Source of the DNA: an uncultured Maribacter sp.
Lineage (GTDB): Bacteria > Bacteroidota > Bacteroidia > Flavobacteriales > Flavobacteriaceae
Direction of reading: 5' to 3'
Assembly (NCBI GenBank): GCA_947498505.1
Contig: CANMKG010000001.1
Span: 186,001-250,000 of the forward strand
DNA length: 64,000 bases
This document shows, piece after piece, positions 43,730 through 52,383 of the stretch. The notes beneath the pieces were generated by a model. That model was not told where the DNA came from. It saw nothing but the letters and a program-made list of their open reading frames with translations, and searched no databases. A program made the translations under genes and the position numbers. Numbering within the stretch: position 1 is the first letter of the stretch; every line of letters starts with the position of its first letter.

Positions 43730-45553
43730 TTATCCAAGTGATTGCATATCAACAAGCTTTTTGTAGACATTGTTATTGTTTAGCAATTCTTGGTGCGTAC
43801 CTTGCTCAACAATTTTCCCTTTTTGAAGAACCACAATGGTGTCTGCATTTTGAATCGTAGAAAGTCTATGAGCGATGACTATTGATGTTCTGTTTTGCAT
43901 CATTTTGTTTAGTGCATCTTGAACAAGACGTTCACTTTCGGTATCAAGGGCAGAGGTAGCCTCATCCAATATCATAATTGGAGGATTTTTTAAAACAGCT
44001 CTAGCAATAGACAGTCGTTGTTTTTGTCCACCGCTTAATTTACTTCCGCTGTCCCCAATATTAGTACTATAACCATTGGGCAGGTCTAATATAAAATCAT
44101 GAGCATTGGCAATTTTAGCAGCAGCAATGATTTCTTCTTCGGTGGCATTTTCTTTACCAAGGCTTATGTTGTTTTTAACGGTGTCATTAAACAATATAGA
44201 ATCTTGTGTTACCAAGCCCATTAAATCGCGAAGCGATTTTTTAGTTAAGTCTTTAATGTTGTTTTGGTCAATGAATATTTCCCCGTTATTTACATCATAA
44301 AAACGAGTAATCAGATTTGCTATGGTACTTTTTCCACTGCCAGATTGACCTACAAGTGCTACAGTATTACCTTTGTTTACCTCAAGGTTAAAGCCTTTTA
44401 AAACATATTCGTCTTCATATTTAAATGATATGTTACTCAGTTTTATACTTTTATTAAAGTTTGATGTGGTAATTGCATTTTCTTTCTCAACGATTGGGTT
44501 TTTTGTTTCTAAAATTTCAAGAACCCGTTCTGCTGCTGCATTTCCCTTTTTTACATTAAAGGAGGCTTTACTCATAGATTTTGCCGGAGTAAGTACTCCG
44601 TAAGCAAGCCCCATGTAGCTAATAAAAGAAGCGGCGTCAAGTGTTTTATCTATCAATACCATTTTACCACCAAACCAAAGCAAAACACCAATAGTAAGTA
44701 TTCCTAAAAACTCTCCAGATGGAGAGGCTAAATTTTGTCGGTTTAATAGGCTGTTTGAGTATTTAAAAAAACGGTTGGTAGAATTCGAAAAAACTTTAAA
44801 AAAACGAGATTCGGAATTAAAAGCTTTAATTACCCTAAGTCCACCTAATGTTTCTTCAATAATAGATAAAAATTGTCCTTGTTCTTTTTGAACATTGTCG
44901 GACTGTTTTTTAAGAGATTTTCCAATCCATGAAATAATTAGTCCTGATATTGGAATAAAAACAAAAACAAATAACGTTAGTTTGCCACTTATTAAAAACA
45001 TTACTGCTATTGTAAAAACAATGGTAAGTGGTTCTCGTACAATAAGCTCTAAAACGGATAAAAAAGAATGTTGAATTTCTAAAACATCAGTTGTAATCCT
45101 TGCTATAACGTCACCTTTTCTTTTTTCAGAGTAAAAAGACAACGGTAAATCTGTTACCTTCTTATACATAGCATTTCTAACGTCTTTAAGCACTCCATTA
45201 CGCAAAAAAGTAATGAAGTACATGGCTAAATAGTTAAAAATATTTTTGAGCAGAAATGTAACTACAACAAGTCCGATAACAATAACTAACCCTTTCATTT
45301 TGTCATCACTAGCATTTGTGGTAATCTGATAATTCATGTAATCCATGAAATAATCTTTCAGATTAGCTACGCCAGTGTATTCAGGGGAAGTATGTAGCTC
45401 TTTGTCTTTACCAAAAAGTACATTTAACATTGGCATTAACACTGCAAATGATAATGCACTGAAAAGAGCATAAAGAATATTAAAAAAAATATTTAAGTAT
45501 CCATATTTGCTATATGGTTTTGCAAATTGAAGGATTTTCTTAAAATACTCCAT
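43730..45553 (-). CDS. MsbA-like ABC exporter (fused permease and ATPase)
   Basis: 607 residues. Six-helix type I exporter membrane domain (about 15-320), then an ATPase: Walker A VGQSGSGKST, Q-loop TQDSILFND, signature KLSGGQKQRLSIARA, Walker B IMILDEATSALD and H-loop IAHRLSTI. The half-transporter would act as a homodimer for lipid A-core, lipids or drugs. Its ATG overlaps the stop of the phosphohexomutase gene by one base (TAATG), so translation is coupled. Function beyond export is not determined. Confidence 0.9.
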   Translation of the reverse strand: MEYFKKILQFAKPYSKYGYLNIFFNILYALFSALSFAVLMPMLNVLFGKDKELHTSPEYTGVANLKDYFMDYMNYQITTNASDDKMKGLVIVIGLVVVTFLLKNIFNYLAMYFITFLRNGVLKDVRNAMYKKVTDLPLSFYSEKRKGDVIARITTDVLEIQHSFLSVLELIVREPLTIVFTIAVMFLISGKLTLFVFVFIPISGLIISWIGKSLKKQSDNVQKEQGQFLSIIEETLGGLRVIKAFNSESRFFKVFSNSTNRFFKYSNSLLNRQNLASPSGEFLGILTIGVLLWFGGKMVLIDKTLDAASFISYMGLAYGVLTPAKSMSKASFNVKKGNAAAERVLEILETKNPIVEKENAITTSNFNKSIKLSNISFKYEDEYVLKGFNLEVNKGNTVALVGQSGSGKSTIANLITRFYDVNNGEIFIDQNNIKDLTKKSLRDLMGLVTQDSILFNDTVKNNISLGKENATEEEIIAAAKIANAHDFILDLPNGYSTNIGDSGSKLSGGQKQRLSIARAVLKNPPIMILDEATSALDTESERLVQDALNKMMQNRTSIVIAHRLSTIQNADTIVVLQKGKIVEQGTHQELLNNNNVYKKLVDMQSLG

Positions 45554-47262
45554 TAAGAAAGTTTAAGTTCATCAAGGATGCGGTTCATTTTAGCATCTAA
45601 TTCCGCATTAACTTTACTATAATTTTCTTTGTTATCTAAATTACTGTTAATACTAAAGTAAAATTTTATTTTAGGCTCGGTACCGCTTGGTCTGGCAGCC
45701 ATTTTTGTTCCATCTTCAGTAATATAAATTAAAACATTAGATTTAGGAATATCAATAGCGGTTACTTCACCTGTAACCAAATTGGTGGATGTAGCTGTGT
45801 TATAATCTTCTACAGTGACAACTTTAGAACCGTCAATAGATGCAACAGGTTTTTCTTTAAAATCAATCATCATTTGTTTGATTTCTTCAGCACCTGAAAT
45901 ACCTTTCTTAGTTAACGATATAAGTTTCTCTTTGTAAAATCCAAAGTCAACATAACAATCTATAAGGTCTTTGTAAAATGAGCTTCCATTGGCTTTAGCA
46001 TTAGCCGCAATTTCACATGCGAGCAGGGTAGAGGTAACTGCATCTTTATCTCTCACAAAATCACCAACCATAAAACCAAAACTTTCTTCGCCTCCACCAA
46101 CAAAATCTTGATGCGGAAAATCTTTAATCATTTTGGCAATCCATTTAAAACCGGTTAACGCAACTTTGTATTCTACGTTATATGCTTCGGCTAATTTTTC
46201 CATCATAGGAGTGGAAACAATAGTAGAAGCAATATATTCATCACCTTTTAGCCCCTTAGCCTTACGCTGGTCTAACAAAAATTTAGTCATGAGAACCATA
46301 GTTTGGTTTCCGTTTAAAATTTCCATGTTACCTTCCAAATTTCTCACAGCAATACCAAGACGATCACTATCTGGATCAGTACCTACAACCATGTCTGCAC
46401 CAATTTCTTCGGCCTTAGCTATAGCAATAGAAAGAGCTTCGGGCTCTTCTGGATTAGGGGAAACCACTGTAGGAAAGTTTCCATCTGGTTTGGCTTGTTC
46501 TTCTATTATGGTAACATTATTGTATCCCGCTCTTTTTAATACTTCAGGAATTGCAGTAATAGATGTCCCGTGTAATGAAGTGAATACAAGTTTAAAATCT
46601 TCTTTTCCTTTCGCATTAAAATTACCATTAGCAACAGAGGCTGTAATAAAACTTTCATCAGCTTCTTTGTCAATTAGTTCGATTAAACTTTCGTTAGCTT
46701 CGAATTTAATTTCTTCAAAAGAAAGCTTATTTATTTCGTTTATGATAGCAGCATCTTGAGGAGGAACAATTTGTCCACCATCAGTCCAATATACTTTGTA
46801 TCCGTTGTATTCTGGGGGGTTATGAGAAGCTGTTAAAACAATACCAGCATGACATTCTAAGTCTCTTACCGCAAAAGATAGGGCAGGAGTAGTTCTTAAT
46901 TCAGAAAACAAATATACTTGAATACCGTTTGCTGAAAACACTTCTGCAACCGTTCTTGCTAGTGTATCACTGTTATTTCTACAATCGTAAGCTATAACGA
47001 CTTTAACTGTTTCTTCAGCGTATACTTTTTTTAAGTAGTTAGATAATCCTTGTGTGTTTTTACCTAGCGTATATTTATTAATACGGTTAGTGCCAACGCC
47101 CATCACCCCACGCATACCGCCTGTTCCGAATTCTAGGTTTTTATAAAAGCAGTCTTTTAATTTTTCCGTATCGGTTTGTTCTAAGCTTTGGATTTCTGTT
47201 CTAGTTTCTGCATCAAAAAAGTCTGATTGCCAAGATTTAATCGTATCTGTATATGCTTCCAT
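45553..47262 (-). CDS. Phospho-sugar mutase (phosphoglucomutase/phosphomannomutase family)
   Basis: 569 residues, the long alpha-D-phosphohexomutase form. Phosphoserine loop TASHNPPEYNGYKVYW, metal loop GTDPDSDRLGIAV, sugar-binding loop GGEESFGFMVGDFVRDKDAV and phosphate-binding loop AARPSGTEPKIKFYFS are all present. Interconverts hexose-1- and hexose-6-phosphates and so feeds UDP-glucose and glycan synthesis, including glucose-1-phosphate for trehalose. Followed by the ABC exporter with a one-base overlap. Confidence 0.93.
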   Translation of the reverse strand: MEAYTDTIKSWQSDFFDAETRTEIQSLEQTDTEKLKDCFYKNLEFGTGGMRGVMGVGTNRINKYTLGKNTQGLSNYLKKVYAEETVKVVIAYDCRNNSDTLARTVAEVFSANGIQVYLFSELRTTPALSFAVRDLECHAGIVLTASHNPPEYNGYKVYWTDGGQIVPPQDAAIINEINKLSFEEIKFEANESLIELIDKEADESFITASVANGNFNAKGKEDFKLVFTSLHGTSITAIPEVLKRAGYNNVTIIEEQAKPDGNFPTVVSPNPEEPEALSIAIAKAEEIGADMVVGTDPDSDRLGIAVRNLEGNMEILNGNQTMVLMTKFLLDQRKAKGLKGDEYIASTIVSTPMMEKLAEAYNVEYKVALTGFKWIAKMIKDFPHQDFVGGGEESFGFMVGDFVRDKDAVTSTLLACEIAANAKANGSSFYKDLIDCYVDFGFYKEKLISLTKKGISGAEEIKQMMIDFKEKPVASIDGSKVVTVEDYNTATSTNLVTGEVTAIDIPKSNVLIYITEDGTKMAARPSGTEPKIKFYFSINSNLDNKENYSKVNAELDAKMNRILDELKLS

Positions 47263-47319
47263 TATTTTGTAAGAATTTTACTTCAAAAACTCAATTCTGT
47301 ATTTTTTATTGTTTAATTT

Positions 47320-48267
47320 CTAGAGATTTACTTTATCTGAAATCGTATATCGCGTTTCATTTGGCCTTGACCTTATTAATATTTCACCTAAAAATCCAGT
47401 TAAAAAAAGCTGTGTTCCTAAAACCATTGCTGTTAATGAAATATAAAATTGAGGTCTATCCGTTATCAAACGCCCCATAGGGTTAATGAACACTTTATCT
47501 ATTCCTAAATAAATTGCAAAGCTAAAGCCTATAAAGAACATTAGCACACCTAAAGCGCCAAAAAAATGCATAGGTCTTTTTCCAAATTTAGAAACAAACC
47601 ATATTGTAATTAAGTCTAAAAAGCCATTTATAAACCGCTCAATTCCAAATTTTGTTTTCCCATACTTGCGAGCTTGGTGTTGCACTATTTGCTCTCCAAT
47701 TTTCGTGAAACCTTCATTTTTAGCTAAAACAGGAATATATCTGTGCATTTCACCTGAAACTTTTATGTTTTTTACAACATCAAGTTTATAGGCTTTTAAC
47801 CCACAATTAAAGTCATGAAGTTTAACCCCAGAAGTTTTTCTGGCGGCCCAATTGAAAAATTTTGAAGGAATATTTTTGGCAAGAACAGAATCGTATCTTT
47901 TCTTTTTCCAGCCCGAAATTAAATCGTAACCTTCTTCCGTAATTAATTTAAACAGAGCCGGAATCTCTTCTGGACTGTCCTGTAAATCAGCATCCATGGT
48001 AATAACTACATCTCCGGTAACGGCTTTAAAACCAGCATGAAGTGCCTGCGATTTACCAAAATTTTTAAAAAAACGAATACCTTTTACATTGGAGTTGGTA
48101 GCAGAAAGTTCAGAGATAATTTGCCACGAATTATCGGTGCTACCATCGTCTATAAAAAGTATTTCATATAAAAAATGATTGGATTGCATCACAGATACAA
48201 TCCAATCATGGAGTTCTTTTAGGGAATCTTCTTCATTAAGTAAAGGTATCACAACGGATAACTGCAT
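47320..48267 (-). CDS. GT2-family glycosyltransferase (DPM1/polyprenyl-phosphate type)
   Basis: 315 residues. GT-A domain: SVVIPLLNEEDSLKELHDWI, LFIDDGSTDNSW and TMDADLQDSPEEIPAL with the DXD motif. Two C-terminal membrane helices (about 232-255 and 270-295) follow. This layout is that of bactoprenol-phosphate glucosyl/aminoarabinosyl transferases, making polyprenyl-linked sugars for envelope decoration. A minus-strand TATTTTTG lies at 48291-48298. Confidence 0.9.
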   Translation of the reverse strand: MQLSVVIPLLNEEDSLKELHDWIVSVMQSNHFLYEILFIDDGSTDNSWQIISELSATNSNVKGIRFFKNFGKSQALHAGFKAVTGDVVITMDADLQDSPEEIPALFKLITEEGYDLISGWKKKRYDSVLAKNIPSKFFNWAARKTSGVKLHDFNCGLKAYKLDVVKNIKVSGEMHRYIPVLAKNEGFTKIGEQIVQHQARKYGKTKFGIERFINGFLDLITIWFVSKFGKRPMHFFGALGVLMFFIGFSFAIYLGIDKVFINPMGRLITDRPQFYISLTAMVLGTQLFLTGFLGEILIRSRPNETRYTISDKVNL

Positions 48268-48290
48268 TTCCTTGTCTTAGTAATTCCCTT

Positions 48291-48298
48291 CAAAAATA
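48291..48298 (-). promoter_or_regulatory. Candidate -7 element for the GT2 gene
   Basis: The minus strand reads TATTTTTG 23 bases upstream of the ATG at 48267, immediately after the DUF4199 gene stop at 48310, so the GT2 gene likely has its own start of transcription. No -33 TTG confirmed. Confidence 0.35.
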
Positions 48299-48309
48299 CT
48301 ACAATTACT

Positions 48310-48834
48310 TTAATAAGCAGCTTCAGACTTTTGAAAAATTAATCCTCCTACTAATCCAATTACCAGCCCAATAATTGTATTAAGAATTAGTATTACAGGA
48401 TATGCCATCCATGAAAACTTTTTTTGCATTTCAATACCTTGATCTACTTGCTCTTCTGTTAATTTAGGATTATCCATAAGGGCTTTTTGCTTTCCAATTT
48501 CATACATTTTATCCATGTATTCCGGCTCTATATAGTTGGAAAGAATAAAAAAGTATAATAATCCACATATAGCTCCTACTAAAGCAATACCTGCTCCTAG
48601 TTTTAAACCTTGTGATATATTTAAAATGTTTTGATTGGCTTTCTTAAATTGAATAATAGCTAAAATAATCACTACCGTTAATATAGTATAAGGAATAATA
48701 TACTGTATTAAGGCATTTTGGTCGTAAATCATACCAGCCATATATATCATTAGCGAAAAAGCTATGCCAATAGCGGCATTTATTAGACCGTAGGTCCATG
48801 AAAATTTCCCGGTGGTAGGCTTGTTTTGTTCCAT
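48310..48834 (-). CDS. DUF4199 four-helix membrane protein
   Basis: 174 residues from ATG at 48834 (MEQNKPTTGKFSWTYGLINA); an in-frame ATG 16 codons further upstream gives a non-homologous leader and is rejected. Four predicted membrane helices at about 15-35, 40-60, 75-95 and 145-170. Member of DUF4199, widespread in Bacteroidota, of unknown function; often encoded just before a GT2 glycosyltransferase, as here. Confidence 0.82.
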   Translation of the reverse strand: MEQNKPTTGKFSWTYGLINAAIGIAFSLMIYMAGMIYDQNALIQYIIPYTILTVVIILAIIQFKKANQNILNISQGLKLGAGIALVGAICGLLYFFILSNYIEPEYMDKMYEIGKQKALMDNPKLTEEQVDQGIEMQKKFSWMAYPVILILNTIIGLVIGLVGGLIFQKSEAAY

Positions 48835-48924
48835 TTTTATTTTAGTTTTTAGGTTATTTGTGGTATTAGTTTGTGAAAACAAAAAATTGTTACAAAAAAA
48901 GAAAGGTAATTATTAATTTTTTTA

Positions 48925-48954
48925 TTGTAAGATTGTAAAAAATAACTAAATTTG
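48925..48954 (+). promoter_or_regulatory. rpmE2 promoter (-33 TTG, -7 TAAATTTG)
   Basis: TTG at 48925-48927 and TAAATTTG at 48947-48954 with a 19-base spacer, a full match to the Bacteroidota consensus. The predicted leader is about 30 nt. Confidence 0.7.
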
Positions 48955-48991
48955 CACCTCTTTAAGAGAAAAGTATTTAAAGTTAAAAGTA

Positions 48992-49261
48992 ATGAGAAAA
49001 GGAATACACCCAGAAAATTATAGATTAGTAGCATTTAAAGACATGTCTAATGAAGAAGTTTTTATTACTAAATCTACAGCAGATACCAAAGAAACTTTAG
49101 AAGTTGACGGTGTTGAGTATCCTTTAGTTAAGTTAGAGATTTCTAGAACTTCACATCCTTTTTACACAGGAAAAGCTAAGTTCTTGGATACAGCAGGTCG
49201 TATAGACAAGTTTAAGAACAAGTATAAGAAGTTCTCAAAAGCAGAGAAAAAAGAGGAGTAA
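48992..49261 (+). CDS. rpmE2: 50S ribosomal protein L31 type B
   Basis: 89 residues. MRKGIHPENYRLVAFKDMSN and the SHPFYTGK motif identify L31. There is no cysteine in the protein, so it is the zinc-independent type B form. Strong promoter upstream and strong terminator downstream make it a single-gene unit. Confidence 0.96.
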   Translation: MRKGIHPENYRLVAFKDMSNEEVFITKSTADTKETLEVDGVEYPLVKLEISRTSHPFYTGKAKFLDTAGRIDKFKNKYKKFSKAEKKEE

Positions 49262-49286
49262 AAGCCTTTTAAACAATATATTTTTT

Positions 49287-49315
49287 ACACCCTCGATAGC
49301 TGATATCGAGGGTGT
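49287..49315 (+). terminator. rpmE2 terminator
   Basis: Perfect 12-base arms ACACCCTCGATA and TATCGAGGGTGT around GCTGA, followed by TTATTTTTAT. Confidence 0.92.
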
Positions 49316-49324
49316 TTATTTTTA

Positions 49325-49332
49325 TAACTTTG
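49325..49332 (+). promoter_or_regulatory. Candidate -7 element for the GlmU-like gene
   Basis: TAACTTTG matches TAnnTTTG and lies 18 bases before the ATG at 49351, directly after the rpmE2 terminator. The leader would be about 14 nt. The -33 position falls in the terminator arm and has no TTG. Confidence 0.45.
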
Positions 49333-49350
49333 TCAGAAACTAAATAGCTT

Positions 49351-50526
49351 ATGAATTATATTCTTTTCGACGGTAATGTAAGAGAAGCGCTGCTTCCATT
49401 TACGTATACAAGGCCTGTTGCAGACATACGCGTTGGTATTTTAACCATTAGAGAAAAATGGGAAAAGTATTTAGGGTATACTACAACTACAATTACTGAG
49501 GATTATTTAGGAGAAAAGTATCCAATGGTAGAAATGCAAGAAAATGTTCTTATAAATGCTTCTTTTTTACCAAATAAGGAATTGGTGGGGCTTGTTGAAG
49601 CGTTAAAAGAAAATGAAGCTGTTTTTTATGATGATGAGGTGGTTGCTTTTTTTACGAAGGAGACTCAGGAAGAAGTGGATTTTTCGACCTACAAGCATAT
49701 TGATTTTGAAGGTGAGGCTATTAGAATTGAAAAAACGTGGGATATATTTTCTTATAACGATAAGGCGATTAAAGCGGATTTTAATTTTATTACCGAGGGA
49801 AGAAAAAGTCAGCCAATTTCTTCAACAAACAAAGTAATTAATCCTGAAAATATTTTTTTAGAGGAAGGAGCTAAGGTTGAGTATGCTATTTTAAATGCTA
49901 CAGATGGTCCAATTTACGTAGGGAAAGACGCTGAAATATGGGAAGGAAGTATTATACGCGGAAGTTTGGCGTTATGCGAACATGCCACAGTAAAACTAGG
50001 GGCTAAAATATATGGAGGTACCACAGCGGGTCCTTATTGTAAAATAGGAGGAGAGATAAGTAATTCGGTGCTTTTTGGTTACTCCAGTAAAGGGCATGAT
50101 GGCTTTTTAGGAAATTCGGTGTTAGGAGAGTGGTGTAATTTAGGGGCAGATACTAATAACTCTAATCTTAAAAATAACTACGCTAAAGTAAAACTTTGGA
50201 ATTATGAAGCCGAAGGTTTTGAGCAAACTGGTTTGCAGTTCTGTGGATTAATAATGGGAGATCATAGCAAGACAGCAATAAATACTATGTTTAACACGGG
50301 AACTGTGGTAGGAGTTAATTCTAATGTATATGTTCCTGGTTTTCCACGCAACTTTGTGCCTAGCTTTAGTTGGGGAGGTGCTAATGGGTTCTCATCGTAT
50401 GCAACCAAAAAGGCTTTTGAAGTAGCTAAAGTTGTAATGGCTCGCAGGGGAATTGAATTTGGTGAGGAAGATGCTAAAATTTTAAATCACGTTTTTGAAT
50501 TGACAAAGCAGTGGCGTAAATACTAA
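49351..50526 (+). CDS. GlmU-family putative sugar-nucleotidyl/acetyl transferase, Bacteroidota type
   Basis: 391 residues. The N-terminal domain begins MNYILFDGNVREALLPFTYTRPVADIRVG-like (quoted in part) and lacks the usual nucleotidyltransferase GGxGTRMxx loop. The C-terminal half is a left-handed beta helix with hexapeptide repeats (about 165-360: YVGKDAEIWEGSIIRG, LGAKIYGGTTAGPYCKIGGE). It matches the alternative GlmU form of Bacteroidota, proposed for UDP-GlcNAc supply. Followed after six bases by mtaB. Confidence 0.87.
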   Translation: MNYILFDGNVREALLPFTYTRPVADIRVGILTIREKWEKYLGYTTTTITEDYLGEKYPMVEMQENVLINASFLPNKELVGLVEALKENEAVFYDDEVVAFFTKETQEEVDFSTYKHIDFEGEAIRIEKTWDIFSYNDKAIKADFNFITEGRKSQPISSTNKVINPENIFLEEGAKVEYAILNATDGPIYVGKDAEIWEGSIIRGSLALCEHATVKLGAKIYGGTTAGPYCKIGGEISNSVLFGYSSKGHDGFLGNSVLGEWCNLGADTNNSNLKNNYAKVKLWNYEAEGFEQTGLQFCGLIMGDHSKTAINTMFNTGTVVGVNSNVYVPGFPRNFVPSFSWGGANGFSSYATKKAFEVAKVVMARRGIEFGEEDAKILNHVFELTKQWRKY

Positions 50527-50532
50527 AACTTT

Positions 50533-51843
50533 ATGAAAAAGAAAGTTGCCTTCTATACTTTGGGTTGTAAACTCAATTTTTCGGAAACCTCTACGATTGC
50601 TAGGAGTTTTTCGGAAGAAGGTTTTGAACGGGTTGATTTTTCTGAAAAAGCTGATATGTATGTTATAAACACATGTTCGGTAACAGAAAATGCGGATAAA
50701 AAATTTAAAACAATTGTAAAGCAAGCGCAGAGCGTTAATCCTGATGCCTTTGTTGCTGCAATTGGTTGTTATGCACAATTAAAACCAAAAGATCTTGCTG
50801 CTGTTGACGGAGTAGATTTAGTTTTAGGAGCAACAGAGAAGTTTAAAATTACGGATTACGTAAACGATCTTTCTAAAAATGATTTTGGGGAAGTACATTC
50901 CTGTGAAATTGAGGATGCGGATTTTTACGTGGGGAGTTATGCGATTGGTGATAGAACTAGAGCGTTTTTAAAAGTTCAGGATGGTTGTGATTATAAGTGT
51001 ACTTATTGCACTATTCCCTTGGCAAGAGGTATATCTCGAAGTGATACATTATCTAATGTTTTAAAAAATGCAGCCGAAATTTCATCAAAAGGAATTAAGG
51101 AAATTGTACTCACTGGTGTTAATATCGGGGATTATGGAAAAGGAGAGTTTGGAAACAAACGCCATGAACATACTTTTTTAGATTTAGTGAAAGCTCTGGA
51201 TGAAGTAGAAGGAATACATAGACTCCGAATTTCATCTATTGAACCAAATTTATTGAAAAATGAGACAATAGATTTTGTTGCGAAAAGCAGCTCATTTGTT
51301 CCTCATTTTCATATTCCTTTACAAAGTGGGAGCGATGATTTGTTAAAACTAATGAAACGAAGATATCTAACCGATTTGTATATAGATAGAGTATCAAGTA
51401 TTAAGTCGGTAATGCCTGACGCATGTATTGGTGTGGATGTTATTGTTGGTTTTCCTGGGGAAACTGAAGAACGCTTTTTAGAGACATATCATTTTTTAAG
51501 CGAATTGAATATTTCTTATTTACATGTGTTTACATATTCTGAACGAGATAATACCCCAGCTGCCGAAATGGAAGGTGTTGTACCTAAGAATATACGGAAC
51601 AAGCGTAGTAAAATGCTCAGAGGATTATCGGTTAAAAAAAGAAGAGCTTTTTACGAAAGTCAACTAAAAACCAACAGAACTGTACTTTTTGAAGGAGAAA
51701 ATAAAGAAGGTTATGTTCATGGATTTACAGAAAACTATGTAAAAGTAAAATCTCCATGGAACCCAGAGTTAATAAACACACTTCATGAAGTTGTGTTAAC
51801 TGAAATTGATGAAGACGGTTTAGTAAGGTTTGAGTTTAGATAA
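50533..51843 (+). CDS. mtaB: tRNA t6A37 methylthiotransferase MtaB
   Basis: 436 residues. The N-terminal UPF0004 domain has three cluster cysteines (TLGCKLNFSE, INTCSVTE, AIGCYAQL). The radical SAM core has GCDYKCTYCTIPLARG. A C-terminal TRAM-like domain (about 370-435) follows. This is the methylthiotransferase branch whose members convert t6A to ms2t6A at position 37 in tRNA. It is six bases after the GlmU-like gene and ends at a bidirectional hairpin. Confidence 0.93.
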   Translation: MKKKVAFYTLGCKLNFSETSTIARSFSEEGFERVDFSEKADMYVINTCSVTENADKKFKTIVKQAQSVNPDAFVAAIGCYAQLKPKDLAAVDGVDLVLGATEKFKITDYVNDLSKNDFGEVHSCEIEDADFYVGSYAIGDRTRAFLKVQDGCDYKCTYCTIPLARGISRSDTLSNVLKNAAEISSKGIKEIVLTGVNIGDYGKGEFGNKRHEHTFLDLVKALDEVEGIHRLRISSIEPNLLKNETIDFVAKSSSFVPHFHIPLQSGSDDLLKLMKRRYLTDLYIDRVSSIKSVMPDACIGVDVIVGFPGETEERFLETYHFLSELNISYLHVFTYSERDNTPAAEMEGVVPKNIRNKRSKMLRGLSVKKRRAFYESQLKTNRTVLFEGENKEGYVHGFTENYVKVKSPWNPELINTLHEVVLTEIDEDGLVRFEFR

Positions 51844-51870
51844 AATCAATTTTAATAATATAGTGGAATA

Positions 51871-51906
51871 TAAAAAGCCTTCGATTAATTAACAGAAGGC
51901 TTTTTA
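51871..51906. terminator. Bidirectional terminator between mtaB and a GNAT-like gene
   Basis: Perfect 12-base arms TAAAAAGCCTTC and GAAGGCTTTTTA around a 12-base loop; T-rich on both exits. Confidence 0.88.
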
Positions 51907-51923
51907 TATATGTTTTTTTGTAT

Positions 51924-52217
51924 TTAAATTCTAATACCTACCGGTAGCATTTCTTTGTATTGTCTGTTTTTTCTTAAAAAACCTGCAATTTGAGGGCTTG
52001 TTGGAACAACTCTTAAATTTTGATCTTGTATGTGGTGAAGTACAGATTTTATGAAGTCTTCTTTAAAATCTTCCTGAGTAATTTCCTCTGGAACAACAAG
52101 TTTAGTTAAAAAAACCTTTCTTTCTTGCGAAGAATATTCAATTTTGGCTAAATGTCCGTTAACATTAGCTTCAAATTGACGCAGAAAGCTATTGTCGTTA
52201 ATTAATACTTCATTCAT
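51924..52217 (-). CDS. Small GNAT-like N-acetyltransferase (YjdJ type)
   Basis: 97 residues. GQ-type core: NGHLAKIEYSSQERKVFLTKLVVPEEITQ, then a helix, then LRVVPTSPQIAGFLRKNRQY and a short C-terminus. This is the minimal GNAT_YjdJ fold, about half the length of a normal acetyltransferase. The substrate is unknown. Divergent from the hydrolase gene 166 bases away. Confidence 0.78.
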   Translation of the reverse strand: MNEVLINDNSFLRQFEANVNGHLAKIEYSSQERKVFLTKLVVPEEITQEDFKEDFIKSVLHHIQDQNLRVVPTSPQIAGFLRKNRQYKEMLPVGIRI

Positions 52218-52274
52218 TATAGTGCAGTTTTAAAAATTGATTCCTAAGTAAGAAAATACGATGTTCTAAATTCG

Positions 52275-52282
52275 TATTTTTG
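52275..52282 (+). promoter_or_regulatory. Candidate -7 element for the alpha/beta hydrolase gene
   Basis: TATTTTTG (TAnnTTTG) at 109 bases before the ATG predicts a roughly 95-nt leader that contains three stem-loops (52286-52304, 52307-52325, 52358-52373). No -33 TTG at normal spacing. Confidence 0.4.
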
Positions 52283-52285
52283 GAC

Positions 52286-52373
52286 ACTTGCTATAGGTGC
52301 AAGTATGTTTTGAATTTTGCAAAACAGAAGGCAAAGATAAAAAGAAAAAAGCAAAAAACCTAGAAAACTAGGT
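52286..52373 (+). other. Three consecutive stem-loops in the hydrolase leader
   Basis: Perfect arms ACTTGC/GCAAGT (52286-52304), GTTTTG/CAAAAC (52307-52325) and ACCTAG/CTAGGT (52358-52373, loop AAAA). The last ends 10 bases before the ATG at 52384 and could affect ribosome access. Each stem is only six base pairs, so chance is possible. Confidence 0.3.
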
Positions 52374-52383
52374 AGTTACAAAT

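Noticed and set aside
48835-48882. Longer N-terminus for the DUF4199 protein from the ATG at 48882
   Set aside because: The extra 16 residues (MFSQTNTTNNLKTKIK) are not like the family start; MEQNKPTTGKFSW at 48834 is.
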